Of a stretch of DNA of 64,000 nt, positions 1 to 11,435 are shown in pieces. The stretch covers positions 1 to 64,000 of the forward strand of contig JACGCK010000097.1 in the NCBI GenBank assembly GCA_014925825.1, written 5' to 3'. The DNA comes from Pholiota molesta. Lineage: Eukaryota; Basidiomycota; Agaricomycetes; Agaricales; Strophariaceae. Numbering within the stretch: the first letter of the stretch is position 1; each line of letters starts with the position of its first letter. The position numbers and the translations under genes were made by a program. The notes beneath the pieces are model-generated. The model was not told where the DNA came from and searched no databases. It saw nothing but the letters and a program-made list of their open reading frames with translations.

Positions 1-217
1 CATCGCGCTGAGTGGTATTGACAAGGGTCCACCCAAAACAGAAATCCCTGCCTACGATTTATGGGGAAGGGGGGAGATCTCCCTGCGATCAGAAACGCAC
101 CACAGGCGTTCTGACAACCCTGGGAATCACCGATTTTTCTCCTACACTGAACTCTTACAAGCTCATATACTTACATTATCTCAAGTACCATCTACTCTCT
201 ACATCTATCCAACGATC
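1..217 (+). promoter_or_regulatory. 5' flank / probable promoter and leader of the Hel2-like gene
   Basis: The stretch directly upstream of the first in-frame ATG is pyrimidine-rich near the start codon and lacks a clear TATA box. No gene is seen in it. Promoter assignment is by position only. Confidence 0.3.
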
Positions 218-2887
218 ATGTCTGCAGAAGTCGCCACCCAGAACCAAAACCGCGCGTCCGGACCCGGGAAGAGGGGAAACTCAAACAGGCCCCCCCGCGG
301 CGGCAATCGAGGATCTAATCGCACTGCGCGCCCAGGTGCCGCGGGTGGCACCACCCCCAAGCGAACGACGCAAAGCGCAGCACCGACACCGGTGCGCCTG
401 CCGCAGAGCCTGCGCCCGCTGCGACCCGCCAGCCGAGCGCCACCGCCGCGGCGCCGCTCTCTGACGCGGGCGAGGAGGTGTGCTGGATCTGCGCGGAGCC
501 CGTCAAGTACTATTCGGTGTCCGAGTGCAACCACCGGACGTGCCACGTCTGCGCGCTGCGCCTGCGGGCGCTGTACAAGAAGACGCAGTGCACGTTCTGC
601 AAGGTGCGTGGACCGTGGTGTCCGCCGAGCTGACGCTGACGGCCACGGATGTTGGGGTTCGGTTAGGTCCCGCAGACCCACGTCATATTCACGACGTCGA
701 CGGACGCGCTGTATGAGTCGTATACGCCGGAGGCGATCCCGTTCAAGGACGCGAAGTTGGCGATATCGTTCGAGACGGAGGAGATGATGGAGGAGACGCT
801 GATTCTGCTGCGATTCAACTGTCCTGATCCCGAGTGCGACTACATCGCAAACGGCTGGAGTGATCTAAGGCTTCACGTACGTGGAATGCACGGGAAACTC
901 ATGTGGTACGTTCGTTCTATATTCCATGGCAATCTTGTCATCTTATCCGACATCGACGCAGCGACTTGTGTATCCGACACAAGAAAGTATTTTCCCATGA
1001 GCACAGTTTATACTCTCCAGCGATGCTTGCTGCCCATCTGCCATCAACTACTCAAGCCCAACGATCGGGTAAAAGCGCGGTGAAAGAGACCCCGGCTGGC
1101 GGCGTGCACCCCTTGTGTGCATTCTGCCATGAGTGTTTCTTCAGCGACGACGAGCTGTACGCCCACATGCGCGAAAACCACGAAGAATGCTTCATCTGCA
1201 AACGAAACGAGGTCCGAGATCAATATTTCCAAAACTACGAGAGCCTTGTGAGTCGTATTCACCCATTCAACAGATTCTAAACTAAGGACATCTCTTATCT
1301 CAGGAACGCCACTTCAATACTGTTCATCAGCCTTGCACGCACCCGGAATGCTTAGCACAAAAATTCGTGGTCTTCAACACCCCGCTCGACCTTAAGGCAC
1401 ATATCGTCGAAGTGCATGGCGGCGACATGAGCTCGAGAGACAAGAGAGATGCTCGGCGGATCCAGGCCGATTTCGTGTTCGAAGAAGTCGGCTACGGCGG
1501 GCGCCACGGACGCGGAGGCCGCGACAGAGACAGAGACCGGGATCGAGACAGGGAGCGCACCCGCGAGCCGCCGCCACATCAGCCTGCGCCGCCGCCCCAG
1601 CAGCAACAGGCACAGCAGCCTTCGACTGCAGCCGCTGCTTCGCGCCCTACTCCGCCTCCAGGGGGCCGAAGGAGAGAAGGCTTTGGAGGGGCGTTAACGA
1701 CGGATTCTGGACCGGCGGCGGCGTCTTCTAACGCTGGCCGCGGGACACGTCCTCCTTCTCCTCAGCCTGCGACCGATATTGATCCAGAAACTGCACAGTG
1801 CGTCGAGCTTCTGTTTCTAATCTATATAGCAGTATTCTTATTGATCTTTCGTTAATTAGGAGACATGCTGCGTTCCTTGCGCGTCTTCAGTCTATAGCGC
1901 CTAATCCTACTGCAGCGGTGCCAGCAGTCAAAGCCGCGACGCGTAGTTATAGGCATTCGGAATCGAGTGCTCGTGATTTGATTCAGATTATCTGGAACGT
2001 CATGGACACCAACTTGGAATCAACAGCCAGCATTGTCAACGCCTTTGTTGATCTCGTGGACGAGGAAGAAAAGAAGCAGGACTTGCTTGCATCCTGGAAA
2101 GGGTTTGCCATCGAGGTCCGTTTTCCTGCCTCATTTCTCTCCGCTCTAGCGCACCTAACACCATCCCATCCTATAGCAACGCCGCCAATTCCCGGACCTC
2201 GTACCCACCGCCATAGGCTCAGGCTACGCCGGCATCACCTCCGGCCGCGTGCTCAACGCCAAACACTCGACCGCCACGCGCTCGTCGCAGAACCAGCAGG
2301 TCTGGAACCGCGTCGAGATGGCCGCGAGCTCGTCCTCCGCGCCCGCGCTCCCCCCACCACGACCCGCCGTCGAGCGCTTCCCCGTCCTCGGCCGCGCCTC
2401 GCCTGCGCCTGCGCACCACCCGCCGCCCGCCGTCGCGCAGAGCTTCCGCGGCACCGGCGGCCCGCGCAGCACGCCGTGGTCCGGGAGCTCCGCGCCCCCG
2501 CCCGCGCTGCGCACGCAGCCGCAGCCCGTCGTCGCGGCGCCCGTAGTACGCAAGGCGGCGGCGGGCGGGAAGCAGGCGCCGCCGCCGAAGCTGTCGAGCG
2601 CGCTGTTCCCGGAGCTGCCGTCGTCCGCGGGCGCGCGGTCGAAGCTGCAGGTGAGCGGGAACGTGTCGCTGCGGAATATCCTGGGGACGGGCGGCGCGCC
2701 TGCGGTGGCGGCGTGGAGTGCGGGGCCGTCGGGCGGTGGGACGTCGTCGTCGCAGGCGGCGGCGGCAGAGCCAGAGGCGGAGGCGGATGTGTCGGCGGCG
2801 CCTGCTGCGACCGGGAATGGGAAGGGGAAGAAGTCGAAGGGGAAGCAGAAGCAGACTCTGTTCACTTTGGGTTCGTTTCCGACGTAA
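218..2887 (+). CDS. HEL2: RING-finger E3 ubiquitin ligase Hel2/ZNF598-like (ribosome quality control)
   Basis: Hel2/ZNF598 proteins are cytosolic E3 ligases that recognise collided ribosomes and ubiquitinate 40S proteins to start ribosome-associated quality control. The exon model is 218-335, 407-603, 667-905, 962-1247, 1304-1797, 1860-2115 and 2177-2887, giving 766 aa. The RING begins with CWICAEPVKYYSV at about aa 65 and ends with CTFCK. It is followed by the family-typical Cys/His region (FNCPDPECDY, RLHVRGMHGK, MCDLCIRHKKVF) and C2H2-like fingers (LCAFCHECFF..H, CTHPECL..H). The C-terminus is Pro/Ala/Ser-rich and ends in a Lys-rich tail (GKGKKSKGKQKQ). The start ATG sits in an RGG-like basic stretch. 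The first intron (336-406) is inferred only because the frame must change between 319 and 470; its donor GTGCCG is not canonical. Identity is firm, the first junction is not. Confidence 0.88.
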
Positions 2888-3243
2888 GGTAGGATTGATG
2901 AGTGTGGTTTCTTGTACATGGCTCGCCCAATTTATTGCTTTGAATGTCTGCGCCGGGTGATATTAGAAAGATATAGTATATTTACTATCATTGCATTTCT
3001 CCGTCTTGCAAACGGTCTAGATGTTGCGCTCAAAGGCTTCTCAATAATTAGAATCTTGAAGAAATTGCTTTGCATTGAGTCTCTCACTGTTCTGAAGAAT
3101 CTTGAGGAATGGGCGTTTTGCCGTTTGCTTGTTGATGAAAGTTTATAAGATGAAAAAAAAATTATTCCTCTATCTCTTCGAGATTCAACAGCCTCCTGAG
3201 TCCTGCAACTCCAAAAATCGTCTCGGTCGATGGACAAAAAAGT
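2888..3243. other. Intergenic, 3' flank of the Hel2-like gene
   Basis: AT-rich DNA between the Hel2-like stop and the tRNA gene. No gene or repeat was recognised. Confidence 0.5.
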
Positions 3244-3359
3244 TGACAAGAGTGGGACTTGAACCCACGCCACATTACTGTGATGAGAATGCGCTGTTGC
3301 CTGCTCAAAGCAGGAAGCTAAGCTTGAGTCACACGCCTTAACCGCTCGGCCATCTTGCC
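3244..3359 (-). tRNA. tRNA-Leu (anticodon CAA) with an intron
   Basis: On the minus strand the acceptor 5' arm GGCAAGA (3359 downward) pairs with TCTTGTC at the 3' end, followed by discriminator A (3244). The D-arm TGGCCGAGCGGTTAAGGCG and T-arm GTGGGTTCAAGTCCCAC are clear. The anticodon stem TGTGA/TCACA encloses loop CTCAAG, so the anticodon is CAA at 3326-3324 and decodes UUG. About 38 nt between the loop and the 3' stem are the intron, placed one base after the anticodon as usual for nuclear tRNA introns. Discriminator A and an extended variable arm fit leucine. Confidence 0.93.
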
Positions 3360-4227
3360 TTGAATAACCTCACAAGGTTTTATCCTGAATACAGTGCCAC
3401 TGTGTTTGCTTGTTCCGCAGGCCGTGGCCAAACAACGCGTTATCAGCATGTCCGTTGGCTCCGTTCCGTTCAACTCTTGTGCCTCTCTTTGATTTCTGAC
3501 AAGACCGATCAGCTTGCGCAGATACGGCAAACATTTTCGACAAAGACGTCAGTCATGGTATATCAATATGCTCGGAAAGATAAATTATAGTATCGCAAGA
3601 TCTCATCGCTCAAATCAAGCTCAAATGCAAGAATAGCGCTGAGCCACCGTCAAATGGTACGTGGCTGCTTGCGTTCTGAAAGCCTGCTTCTTTGACTCAT
3701 TGGATTCCAGCTTTCCAAGTACAGGCCCATGGGATCCGTGGCATCAGAGTGACTGCCCAACCCCTCTAGAATGCGACGCTCAGAGCTCGACAATTTCATA
3801 TCAACACCGCACCTCCAGCCCAGTTAATGAGCACGTACCAGGAGTACCATTATTGCTCTTTCTTTTCCCCCCATGCCCGGACTCCCAGTGGGCATGATGA
3901 TCACAGCTCGCCTCGAGGCTGTCAGTGTCAAGCCCACTCACGCGTCACATAATCTAAATCATCACCCAGAGGGCGACCCGCGGGCCTTGTGCGAGCCACC
4001 CAGCGTTTCCTTGTTCTTTTTCAAAATCCGCCACGCGCTAGCATGGTGCTGCTGCGTGCTGGGCTGCTGCCACCCACACTTCCCTTTCTTCCCTCCCTGC
4101 CAGTCACCAGCAGTCACCCCCACGTCCGCACGAAAAAGGCTGTGTTGTTGGCATTGCGTTGCATTGCATAGTCGCCTGCCCGTGCCAGAGCTGGACGCGT
4201 CTGGCACCACACCCACCCGCCCCAAAC
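3360..4227. other. Intergenic region without recognised gene
   Basis: Short open frames on both strands lack coding character or splice support. The stretch 3850-4160 is pyrimidine-rich on the + strand and may be promoter or leader of the gene starting near 4228. Confidence 0.4.
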
Positions 4228-5137
4228 ATGGCCATGTCTCACTTCCCGTCTCTTGTTGCGATCACCCACGTTCGGACTACTAGTACCGCTTCGGCGAGGG
4301 GCGCCTCCCATCAGTACACGATTATCGCCGACGGAATGTTCTCGTCTCGTGGCCATGGCGTATTCAAGATATCCAAGAGGCAAGCAGACTTTCCCCACCG
4401 CTTCCTCCAGCACCCTGGATCACCAGCAATACTAACCGCTGTGCTCTCCCAGAAAGCCCTCGTCGCTCTCGCCCAACGCACCACCCCGTATCAGCACCGC
4501 CAAACTAGCGCTGGCGTCAGAGCCCGCTGGCCTCGCCGCGCCTCCTGGCCCGGGCACGCCGACACAACGCCGGATCGTCCGCAGGAAGCTGGGCGCGCGG
4601 GCGATGTCAGACACCCCGCAGCCCCGCGACAGCGACGCAGACGTCGACGCCTCGGCCACGGCAGCCGACTCGGACGACGAGAGCACCCTCGTAGGCGCCG
4701 ACCACAGCACGCATACCGAGGTGGATTCATTATCGTGGCCGAAGGCGCCGGGCGAGCCGGCGAGATGCAGCGGCGAGCAGGAGGCGCTGGGGCTGGGGCT
4801 GGGGCTGACGCAGAGGAGCGTATGTCAGCCTCCACACATGGTCTCGCGGAAGATCCTGGAACATATCGCTGAGTACACGCATGATGATCCAGTTCGGAAA
4901 GACGACGACGACGACGACGACGCCGGAGTAGCAACTAATCCCGTCAAAAAGGCGTCCAATGTACCTTTTGTACCCTGGAGCCTCCGACATACGCCGTACA
5001 ACCCGGACTACGAGATCTGCGTCGAGGCGCGGACGATCGTGTACCATACGGAACTTAGCCCTCCGCCGTGGCATCGCCAGCGGCGGATGGCGAACGCATT
5101 CGTGTTCGAGGAGGACGTCCCTTCCAGCTCGTCGTGA
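4228..5137 (+). CDS. Hypothetical acidic protein
   Basis: I do not recognise the family. The solid part is the open frame 4454-5137. It includes a Pro/Ser-rich N-terminal stretch (RISTAKLALASEPAGLAAPP), basic RRIVRRKLGARAM, an acidic DSDADVDAS region, the segment SRKILEHIAEYTHDDP, a seven-Asp run (about 4902-4922) and the Tyr/Pro-rich tail SLRHTPYNPDYEICVEARTI ending in FVFEEDVPSSSS. Joining ATG 4228 through a 139-nt intron (4314-4452, with CTAAC upstream of CCCAG) gives 256 aa in frame. That first exon is a guess, because other donors (about 4350-4360) would also work. No membrane segment or signal peptide is seen. Confidence 0.55.
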
Positions 5138-5594
5138 GAGTTGCGTTGCCATATCAAAAACTCCTGCCTCATCTTTCTTGGTCGTCTATTTTTTTTTGTG
5201 GCACATTAAGGGCGCTTGGTCTCTTGTAGTATTCCTCCTTCGTTCTCTTCTAATTTACAGGGGCCAAACAGATAATCATATATCTGCTAATCATGTAGAA
5301 CTTAATGTATTTCTCTGGGATCTGGATGTATGTAAACTATTGTACTATAGTATCCTATTAGTATCAGACCGTCATAGTATCTCACATCAATCATGTATTT
5401 CTTGCTACCTCTCCGCGGACGTAATGACAGAGCAGGTGATCAAAAATTCGACGATTCTTACTAGCTAGACATACAGATAACAAGAAACTCGGGCAGCAAA
5501 TCTCCCTCTTTTGCAGAGGGCATATGCACTGTGCAAGAGCTACTCATCCCACAACAACAACCACAAAAAACCCTAGTGCACGGTATGCGCCTCC
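5138..5594. other. Convergent 3' intergenic region
   Basis: AT-rich DNA between two convergent genes (the hypothetical + gene and Scd6 on -). It contains only 3' flanks. Confidence 0.5.
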
Positions 5595-7093
5595 TCATCC
5601 GCGCGCCTGGGCCTGGACGGCAGGCGCGCCAGTCGCACCCCCACGACCACCGCCTCCACCCCGACGCGGCCGGCCCCCACGCCTGCCATACCCGCCCCAG
5701 CCGCTGACATACCCGCCAGGGCCCAACAGCCCGACACCCCCCGGCTCGCCGAACGTCGCCACGTTCTTCTCCCGCTCCTCCTCGCGCCTGTTCCGGCCCG
5801 CGCCCCCTGGCCCGCCGCCGCCCCGCCGCCCGCGGTAGTTGCCCTGGTGGCCGCCGCCGCCACCGCCGCCGCCGTGCTGCTGGTGCTGCGGGGCGCCCGT
5901 CGCCGAGGACAGCGAGTCGAAGAACGACTTCTGCGGGTTGTACGCGGGCGCGGCGGCCTCCTTCTCCGCCGGCGCCGCCGCAGCGGACTCGGAGCCCGAC
6001 GTCGTAGTGCCGTCCTCCGTCGCCTCGCGCGCCGCGCCCGCGGGCGAGTGCGCGGCCTTGTCGAACCTGGCGTTGCTGCCCTCGAAGTCGAAGTCCGTCG
6101 TGGGCACCTTGAGCTGCGTCTCGCCATGGCGGCCGCCGCCGCGGCGCCCACCGCGGGGTGCGTGCGCGGGCGCACCGCCGTTGACGCGCAGGTCGCCGAG
6201 CGCGCGCTCGACGGTTTCGAGCGAGGCGGCGGCGGAGTGCAGGGGGTTGGGGCGGCGGTTGTTAGGCGCGGGTCCGCCGCGGTTGGCGGCCTGCTGCGGT
6301 TGGGCGGATGGCTGTTGTTGTTGGACCGCGGGCATTGGCTGGCCTTGTTGGGGGTAGGGTTGAGGAGGAAGATTGGAAGGAGCGGGGACAGCACCGCCCG
6401 GAATTGGCGTGCCGGCGGGATAAGGAGGGTATGCGGGTTTGGGCATTGGTGCAGATGCCTGGGATAGAAATCAGTCAGTGGCTTTGATTTTCAAAACGTT
6501 GGAACAGGGTCAGAAGGAAGGCAACGGAAAGATCCACAAGGGGTTTTGCGCTCTCGGAAATGTTTGTAATTTTTACATCCGTGATACTTCATCATGTACA
6601 GAGAAACAAAGGGACGAGGACGTACCCCAAGGACAGCAGGATCATCGTGCACACTGGGACCTGGCGTCGTCGCTGGCTCGTCTACCGCAAGATCCTTGAC
6701 TTCAGAGGCTCGGAAGATGATATACGCATATGGATCCTGCACTGGTGCAATGAACTGGTTTGGTGGCCTGTACTCGTCATTGACGCTTAGTTCCTTGCTC
6801 ATGATCAAAAGGTGAATGCGGAGTGGCTCACCGCCGTGATTCAGTTCCCATAGAGTATACTAGTCAATAGCTATCAGTATAAGTAGTGAAAGTGACGATG
6901 AAAGCGATGCTCACCATTCGAAAGCTGGATAGTCGAGGCCTGCGGGTCGATGCCCGCCAAAATACCTCGGTAACGAACATCTGAATGCGAAATGAGAGAT
7001 ATTGGCTTCCTGTGAGATACATGTTAGTTCCCAGTGGTCACTGAAGGCCCTATGTTGCGAGAGACAGGCGTACCCAATGAAACTGAGCGCCAT
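5595..7093 (-). CDS. SCD6: Scd6/Lsm14-family P-body protein (translation repressor)
   Basis: Scd6/Lsm14 (Trailer hitch) proteins bind mRNA, eIF4G and the decapping machinery in P-bodies. Exons on the minus strand are 7093-7074, 7009-6915, 6859-6832, 6767-6626 and 6458-5595, giving 382 aa. The N-terminal LSm14 domain is split over the first four exons: MALSFIG, KPISLISHSDVRYRGILAGI, VYSMGTESRR, then YIIFRASEVKDLAV. A Pro/Gln-rich linker follows. The C-terminal half contains all family motifs in order: an FDF box (TTDFDFEGSNARFDK, about aa 215), an FFD box (KSFFDSLSSATG, about aa 272), a TFG box (NVATFGEPGGVG, about aa 327) and Gly-rich RGG-like runs. All splice sites are GT-AG and all phases match. 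The stop is TGA at 5597-5595. Confidence 0.93.
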
Positions 7094-7215
7094 TAGAAAG
7101 TGTAGAGATTGAGGTAAGGAGGAAGAAGCTCAGGCGCGTGTTGACGTGTTTGCGCACTGCTTCGATTCAAGCTCCGACAGCACTCCCAAAAAAGGCGTTG
7201 GTCCATCTTCGCTTG

Positions 7216-8001
7216 TAAGATATGGCTCATGCATCTTCGACAAGGTTAAGCGAAGCCTGGGAATGTGACAAGTACGTGACGGAGGTCAGGTGCTGCGCGG
7301 CACTTCGGCACCTCCCGCCTTGCACATCGAGGCCAATTGACTAACTCGTTGGAAGTCATCCTCGATACTGCCATACGAGTAAGTACATAGCGCATCAATC
7401 TCATCCCTGTTAGTCTATAGAGGTATAAGTAACTCTACACAACAAGTAAGCTTGCTCATGCTCCGTGAGTATGATGAGTGCGTCACTCATTGGAGTCGCG
7501 CGCGGCCATGTCAGCGCCAAGTCAGCGCGCCAAACGCACAGTGCACTGGGGGGATATCTTCCGATTGTACTTGGTTTTATTAAAGGCAATGTTAAATATG
7601 TGGCCCCTTCCCTTCAGTCCCAGAGCCAGCGTGCGAGGAATTTCTCCGTAAGGACGGGGGGCGATGTGGAGAATGCGACAGTAGACACTTCCCATGCAGA
7701 AGGCAAGTCGGCGGGATCACTCGGCAGCGCTCGGCAAAGCTTGTTTGTCACTGCTGCATGATGCCCTGATCCCCTTCGCTCATTCCTCCGACCTTGTCGT
7801 TGAATAATAAGGAGGTACGCTCAATTTTTAAAAATTCTGGCCACGAAGAACTGTTGGGATTGTAAGTCCAAACAGTTCTTCGTGAGCAGAATTTTGATAT
7901 CTAGTCATGGCATGCTTATTATTCAAAGACATTTGGTTTTATCACGCATTGTAACGCAAAGTCACGTGGAGGCTTGTTGAAGATGCATGAGCCATATCTT
8001 A
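7216..8001. repeat. 786-bp interval bounded by 29-bp inverted repeats
   Basis: The stretch 7216-7244 and the reverse complement of 7973-8001 match at all but one position (core TAAGATATGGCTCATGCATC). The interval contains a smaller inverted-repeat element (7800-7926) and a stretch similar to DNA near 40.6 kb. No gene was recognised inside. It may be a non-autonomous element or a remnant of an inversion. Confidence 0.5.
7800..7926. mobile_element. MITE-like inverted-repeat element, 127 bp
   Basis: It has a 12-bp perfect terminal inverted repeat, TTGAATAATAAG (7800-7811) and CTTATTATTCAA (7915-7926). Inside lies an imperfect hairpin with arms of about 30 nt (from 7831 to 7895; core CACGAAGAACTGTT). 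No target-site duplication is evident, so the class is unknown. Confidence 0.5.
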
Positions 8002-8178
8002 ACTTTGTTGTAACTCGCAAATAAAATCCCTTTCAGAAATGCAAAGACATTAGTTGATTCATAAAACAAAACAATAGACATGCACATAAACAATAGATAT
8101 GTATATACTTTAGCTTGAAGGGTCGTAAAAAGAGCAATGCGAATGTGGGGTTGTCTAAACCTACGATTTTAGAATCGT

Positions 8179-10056
8179 TTAGCTGTCTACGGCGGAAGAT
8201 GCGATAAGTTTGGATCTGATAGGATCTGATAGTAGTGTAGTAGGTAGGTGGAGGCTGTTTCGGTTGCTTTCGGAGTCCATTAAAGTATCCACACGAATAC
8301 TGAACTCCTGATCATACGGTTCGTAATACGACTCTCGCAGATTTAGGATGAGTCGCGACCCAAAAATGGCGGATAGGATAACGGGAAAGAGGAGCGTTAT
8401 ATGCACTATGTCGTGCTAAATTAGAGGGGAAAATGACAGGTCTCGTCAATGAAATTCTAGTGAAAAAAGGACAGTATTCGCACATACCCTTAGCTTAGTT
8501 GCAGTCAGGAAAAAAATACTCAAGTTGAGAATGCCAACTAAAGCAAAGCTGTGGAAAGACTATCAAGCAAGGTTATGTAGTGATACAAAAAAGCGGAACT
8601 CACATGATGGGGAAGATTATACTATCCCTGAGAAGTATATACAGCAAAGATGTTTCCCTATTGCTATTCCGATAATCCAAGAACATCCGGCGGTTTCCAA
8701 CTGCGAGATAGTACTTGATTCCGAGCGCCAATGCAAGACCGCATATCAGGAGTTCAAATGAGACAATAGGAATCCAAACGACGAATTCCCATGATGTAAT
8801 TTTCTCTTTTGCGCAGAAGCCAACAGGGGCCTCACCGTATACATCTGGCACCAATCTATTCAGGACTCAGAGGGATTACTTACATCGTGAAAAACTCACC
8901 TGCAGTGTTCACATTTGAGCCGTCAAGCCATCCCACCAATTGGATAATTGGGACGGAGAGCAGTTCGATCACGAAGGCAGCGATGAGGATTCGCAAAATT
9001 TTCTTATCATGTGTGTACATGCTTGAAACACGATATATCATGACACCTGCGACAATATCAGAATTTAACGGACGAGAAATGATGTAAAGGGTGAATTTTA
9101 CCATGCATTGCGAATATTATCACAGCTGCCAGAGGCCCACTGATTTTGTTGAAAGCATCGCCTTAATTAATCGTTCCCAGCACTTTTATAAGCGAGTGTT
9201 ACATATTAAAAGTAGTCAAAGATGGCTTACAACTAGAGGGTAGATAAAATAAATCAGGATATGCTTTCTTCAGAATGCTTATGTGCTTACCTGGCTCTCT
9301 TACGGTACACCAGAAACGATCGGTCAAGAAACGCGATGTCAGGAGACATAGAGGTATCACATCAAAATATAAATCTTACCTCTGTAGAGTCTCTCAGAAA
9401 ATTATTTATGAAAACTGAATGGCGTTTTTAATTGGATGGCGCGAGATGCAAAAGGAGAGGCGCACATGAGGCCGTATAGCTATATGAATCTCTGGTAAAC
9501 GTTCCAGAACGAGCGGTGCCACAAGTGAGAACGTACATTTGCAAGCCAAGGCCAACATATCGGTTCTGATCGTTCGCAAAACGAGGTAGTGAATATTTTA
9601 TCATATGCGCGGGAACCTGATGCTTACTATAAGGAATAGACCTTGAGGAATTTGCCATTTTGGCCGGTTCTAAAGTCCAAATCAGCTACTGTGTAAATCT
9701 TGCGACGTCTTCTAGGGTACTTGCCCAAATGATCTCAATCTATGGAACAAAATAAATATTAGTCCCATCTATGCCAATGGTATGGTAGAAATTTTCGAAC
9801 CTCGACGTCAAGTGTAGTTACTATGGTGGTGGAGATATTCCATTCGCCGATTTAGCATAGGCTTTACTCATCCAAGAAACAAGAACACGCACGATGATCG
9901 TAGATCATACATGTAGCGCCAGCGACTGTAGAAATAAATATAAAATAAATATATTCAGCGTTGGTTAGCTGAAGAACCGACTGAGACCAACTTACGTGCG
10001 AGATATGATAGCATAGTATCCCCAGGGAATAGCACCTGATTAACTTGAGTGTCCAT
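8179..10056 (-). pseudogene. DUF6533-like seven-helix membrane protein, copy A (degenerate)
   Basis: This is the first of three related minus-strand copies. It starts MDTQVNQVLFPGDTMLSYLA (10056 downward), followed by LAGATCMIYDH, LTTLDVE, IEIIW, NRPKWQIPQGLFLI and NRYVGLGLQ on successive short exons. That is the spacing of the DUF6533 N-terminal domain (YDH..LTL..E...W). The last exon encodes ILSAIFGSRLILNLRESYYE and ends at 8179. The middle is damaged: the stretch matching LYAYAVFE of copy B reads TTG TAA near 9230 and further stops follow. The exon after IEIIW uses a GC donor (GCAAGT). The product would be a plasma-membrane-type 7TM protein of unknown function; I infer a pseudogene. Confidence 0.55.
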
Positions 10057-10344
10057 TTTCGTCCGAGTTCAAGCAGATTCCTCCAGCCTTGGATGGTAAT
10101 TGAGCCGTCAGAGATAGGTGGCGGCTCTCCGCCGCCAGCAAGGAAGAGAGACAGCTATGTAGATGGCGGTAGCGGTTCAACAGAGATGGTGGTTGGATGG
10201 CAGACCTCAATTCGATGCGACCCTGCTAAGTATATACTAGGAACGGGGCCGAATTTCCATGCTTCCGACAGCTTCCGTCTAAGTAAATGGCAACGGCTTA
10301 TGTATCAGATAACGCTGCCAATTTAGCGCCAGTAATGTTACTAC

Positions 10345-10563
10345 TTATGTCCTCGGGAAGTAGAGATTCCCGAGGCCATAGTAGAGTAACAAAGTAAAAG
10401 CCAAAACTTGAAGCAGAAGCCGAAGAAATCGAGCCAGACCTGGTAATTTCTTGGTTATGTATAATCGTGAAAACGCGCTACTATCCAGATCCCGAATGTG
10501 CAGGTACTTAACCACATCGATATCAGACAAATAGCGAACGCTGAAGGTGGTTGCCGAAGACAA
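10345..10563 (-). CDS. Possible small membrane protein (72 aa)
   Basis: A single open frame beginning MSSATTFSVRYLSDIDVV and ending with a hydrophobic helix (FLRLLLQVLAFTLLLYYGLG). It sits directly upstream of copy A, on the same strand, and could be the 5' exon of another degenerate membrane-protein gene. There is no family match and no conservation evidence. Confidence 0.2.
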   Translation of the reverse strand: MSSATTFSVRYLSDIDVVKYLHIRDLDSSAFSRLYITKKLPGLARFLRLLLQVLAFTLLLYYGLGNLYFPRT

Positions 10564-10814
10564 GATTTTTTATTGACCGTTCAAACGTTCACTATTCACG
10601 TGTGTGGGTCCCATATGTTCATTAATATTGGATCATGATTCGACTGAATTGGATCTATTGTTCATGATCAAGACTCAAGTTGCTGCTGCGAACCTGCAGA
10701 CGCCCAGAAAAGCCCGCGCAGTGTGATGTCGGATTTTTTTGGTTGGGTTGGTCGCCGTTGGTCGATCCCTGTCGAGCAGAAACCAAGCCGTGGAAGGCAC
10801 CATCATATGTAAGG

Positions 10815-10890
10815 TTGGCTTATCCAATGATACTGAGCGCCATTGGAAAGTGTATGTAGAGATTGAGGTAAGGAGGATGGAGAGCTGATG
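10815..10890 (-). repeat. Displaced copy of the SCD6 promoter / first exon
   Basis: This stretch closely matches 7067-7130, the leader and exon 1 of the SCD6 gene, including ATGGCGCTCAGT.TCATTGG on the minus strand (at about 10843-10824). The donor GT after the exon has become AT, and nothing else of the gene follows. It is a non-functional fragment. Confidence 0.65.
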
Positions 10891-11189
10891 AGAGCTGATG
10901 TGGCGCGAGATAGGTATTTGATGCGTACCGGCTAGTACCCGGTAGTACGATTCAGACGCTTGCGTACTTACCGCTGCCGGCCGCACGGCTTTGCTAGGCT
11001 CTCTTGCTTTCAAAAATTTCGAGACAGAAGAAAGATCTGCCTTGGATCTCCTTGGGTCTGCCCAACGTTCACAAAACAATTGATGTGCATAAAAGAAAGA
11101 ACATTAAATATAGACAACTGTTTTTCAAAGCCAAGGTCCGAAAGCAAAGCAAAAGTAAACCCTCTAAATTCTGATGGGGAGCAGCGCCT

Positions 11190-11435
11190 AAAAATCGTCA
11201 GTAGTCTACGGTAGGTGGACCAAGTTTGAGTCTGGCATTGGCGCAGGAAGGTGGATGTTGTTCAGGTTGCTTTCCGTGTCCATTGTGAAGGTGCCCATGC
11301 GAACAGTACTAACTTCTCCTGATCGTATGATTCGTAACACGACTTGCGCAGGTTTACAATAAGGCGCGATTCAAAAACAATCGATAGGACAGCAGGAAGC
11401 AGTGAAGTTGTGTGTGATGTGGAGTGCTAGAGTAA
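11190..11435 (-). pseudogene. Fragment of a fourth DUF6533-like gene (last exon)
   Basis: The minus-strand reading LLPAVLSIVFESRLIVNLRK followed by SCYESYDQE matches the last exon of copies A-C (FGSRLILNLRESYYESYDQE) with many substitutions. No upstream exons are seen next to it. It is a gene relic left by duplication. Confidence 0.55.

Noticed and set aside
5839..6467. Long + strand reading frames opposite SCD6
   Set aside because: GC-rich antisense of exon 5; the SCD6 motifs and splice sites fix the minus strand.
7465..7761. 98-codon + frame upstream of SCD6
   Set aside because: Overlaps a dispersed non-coding segment shared with 40.64 kb; no coding features.
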